Of a stretch of 6,208 nt of DNA, positions 5,921 to 6,208 are shown one piece after another. The notes below the pieces were generated by a model that saw nothing but the letters and a program-made list of their open reading frames with translations, searched no databases and was not told the origin of the DNA. The translations under genes were made by a program, and so were the position numbers. Each line of letters starts with the position of its first letter. The first letter of the stretch is position 1. The DNA lies in NCBI GenBank assembly GCA_011051815.1, contig DRKK01000037.1, positions 1-6,208 on the forward strand, given 5' to 3'. The DNA comes from Sphingomonadales bacterium. GTDB taxonomy: Bacteria; Pseudomonadota; Alphaproteobacteria; Sphingomonadales; Emcibacteraceae.

Positions 5921-6208
5921 ATGTTTATTAATCCTGATTCGCTGCCCTATCGTCCCTGTGTGGGGATGATGCTGCTGAATGATAAAGATGAGGTATTTGT
6001 TGCCCGGCGTATTGATACGACGGTTGAGGCATGGCAAATGCCGCAAGGTGGTATTGATGAAGGTGAGACCCCAATAGACGCTGTCTTTCGGGAAATGGAA
6101 GAAGAAATAGGCACCTGCAATGCCGAGATTATTCAGGAATATGACGGCTGGCTGGCCTATGACCTGCCGGATCATTTGGTTGGCAAGGTCTGGAAGGGAA
6201 AATACCGG
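5921..6208 (+). CDS. rppH: RNA pyrophosphohydrolase RppH (Nudix), 3' end missing
   Basis: Cytoplasmic Nudix hydrolase that removes pyrophosphate from 5'-triphosphate mRNA ends and so starts RNA decay; related enzymes also cut diadenosine polyphosphates. The 96 codons seen are about 60% of a usual ~160-residue alphaproteobacterial RppH, and the frame is open to the right edge. The N-terminus LPYRPCVGMMLLN (8-20) and RRIDTTVEAWQMPQGG (29-44) match the family closely. The Nudix box spans residues 43-65, with Gly43, Glu49, Arg57, Glu58, Glu61, Glu62 and Gly64 in the GX5EX7REUXEEXGU pattern; the last position is Thr, as I recall from alphaproteobacterial RppH. YDLPDHLVGKVWKGKYR at the edge is also characteristic. 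An in-frame TAA at 5903-5905 fixes ATG 5921. No good Shine-Dalgarno is visible, only AT-rich sequence. It has its own promoter instead of reading on from the operon to the left. Confidence 0.95.
   Translation, partial: MFINPDSLPYRPCVGMMLLNDKDEVFVARRIDTTVEAWQMPQGGIDEGETPIDAVFREMEEEIGTCNAEIIQEYDGWLAYDLPDHLVGKVWKGKYR

Noticed and set aside
5807..6175. 122-codon minus-strand open frame covering the start of rppH and the intergenic region
   Set aside because: It lies opposite the RppH Nudix box, whose protein match is unmistakable, and shows no family features of its own. It would also cover both proposed promoters.

Overview
The window is a housekeeping, cell-envelope stretch from a medium-GC alphaproteobacterium. 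The evidence is the gene order gpmI - envC - ctpA - divergent polysaccharide deacetylase (YibQ/DUF610 type) - rppH, and the alphaproteobacterial style of several proteins: the RppH Nudix box ending in EEEIGT, the VTGIGL and SPYGRNLQ segments of the deacetylase-like protein, and the EnvC coiled coil. Genus cannot be set from the sequence alone.

Layout. Bases 2-1300 hold the 3' four-fifths of gpmI (glycolysis), cut by the left edge. Overlapping its end is envC (1266 or 1293 to 2588), a secreted coiled-coil protein with a degenerate LytM domain. Three bases later ctpA (2592-3938) encodes a secreted S41 PDZ protease, and 21 bases after that comes a membrane-anchored divergent polysaccharide deacetylase-like protein (3960-5069). 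These four genes are so tightly packed that they are probably one transcription unit. On the opposite strand, tail to tail with a 3-base gap, is a Fax/metaxin-like glutathione S-transferase (5073-5786). An AT-rich 134-base region separates it from rppH, which starts at 5921 and runs off the right edge.

How the genes fit together. EnvC-type proteins activate periplasmic amidases that split septal peptidoglycan, CtpA-type proteases trim or remove envelope proteins (often peptidoglycan hydrolases), and YibQ-type proteins have a polysaccharide-deacetylase fold in the envelope, so the middle three genes form a plausible cell-wall remodelling set attached to a glycolytic gene. RppH (mRNA 5'-end pyrophosphohydrolase) is commonly downstream of this set in alphaproteobacteria. 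Here the inverted GST gene separates it, and rppH has its own good sigma-70-like promoter.

I found no mobile element, CRISPR array, RNA gene or clearly new system. The points most worth a second look are a probable CTG start for envC with a strong ribosome binding site inside gpmI, loss of the expected metal-binding residues in the deacetylase-like protein, and back-to-back promoter elements with a perfect palindrome in the GST-rppH intergenic region.
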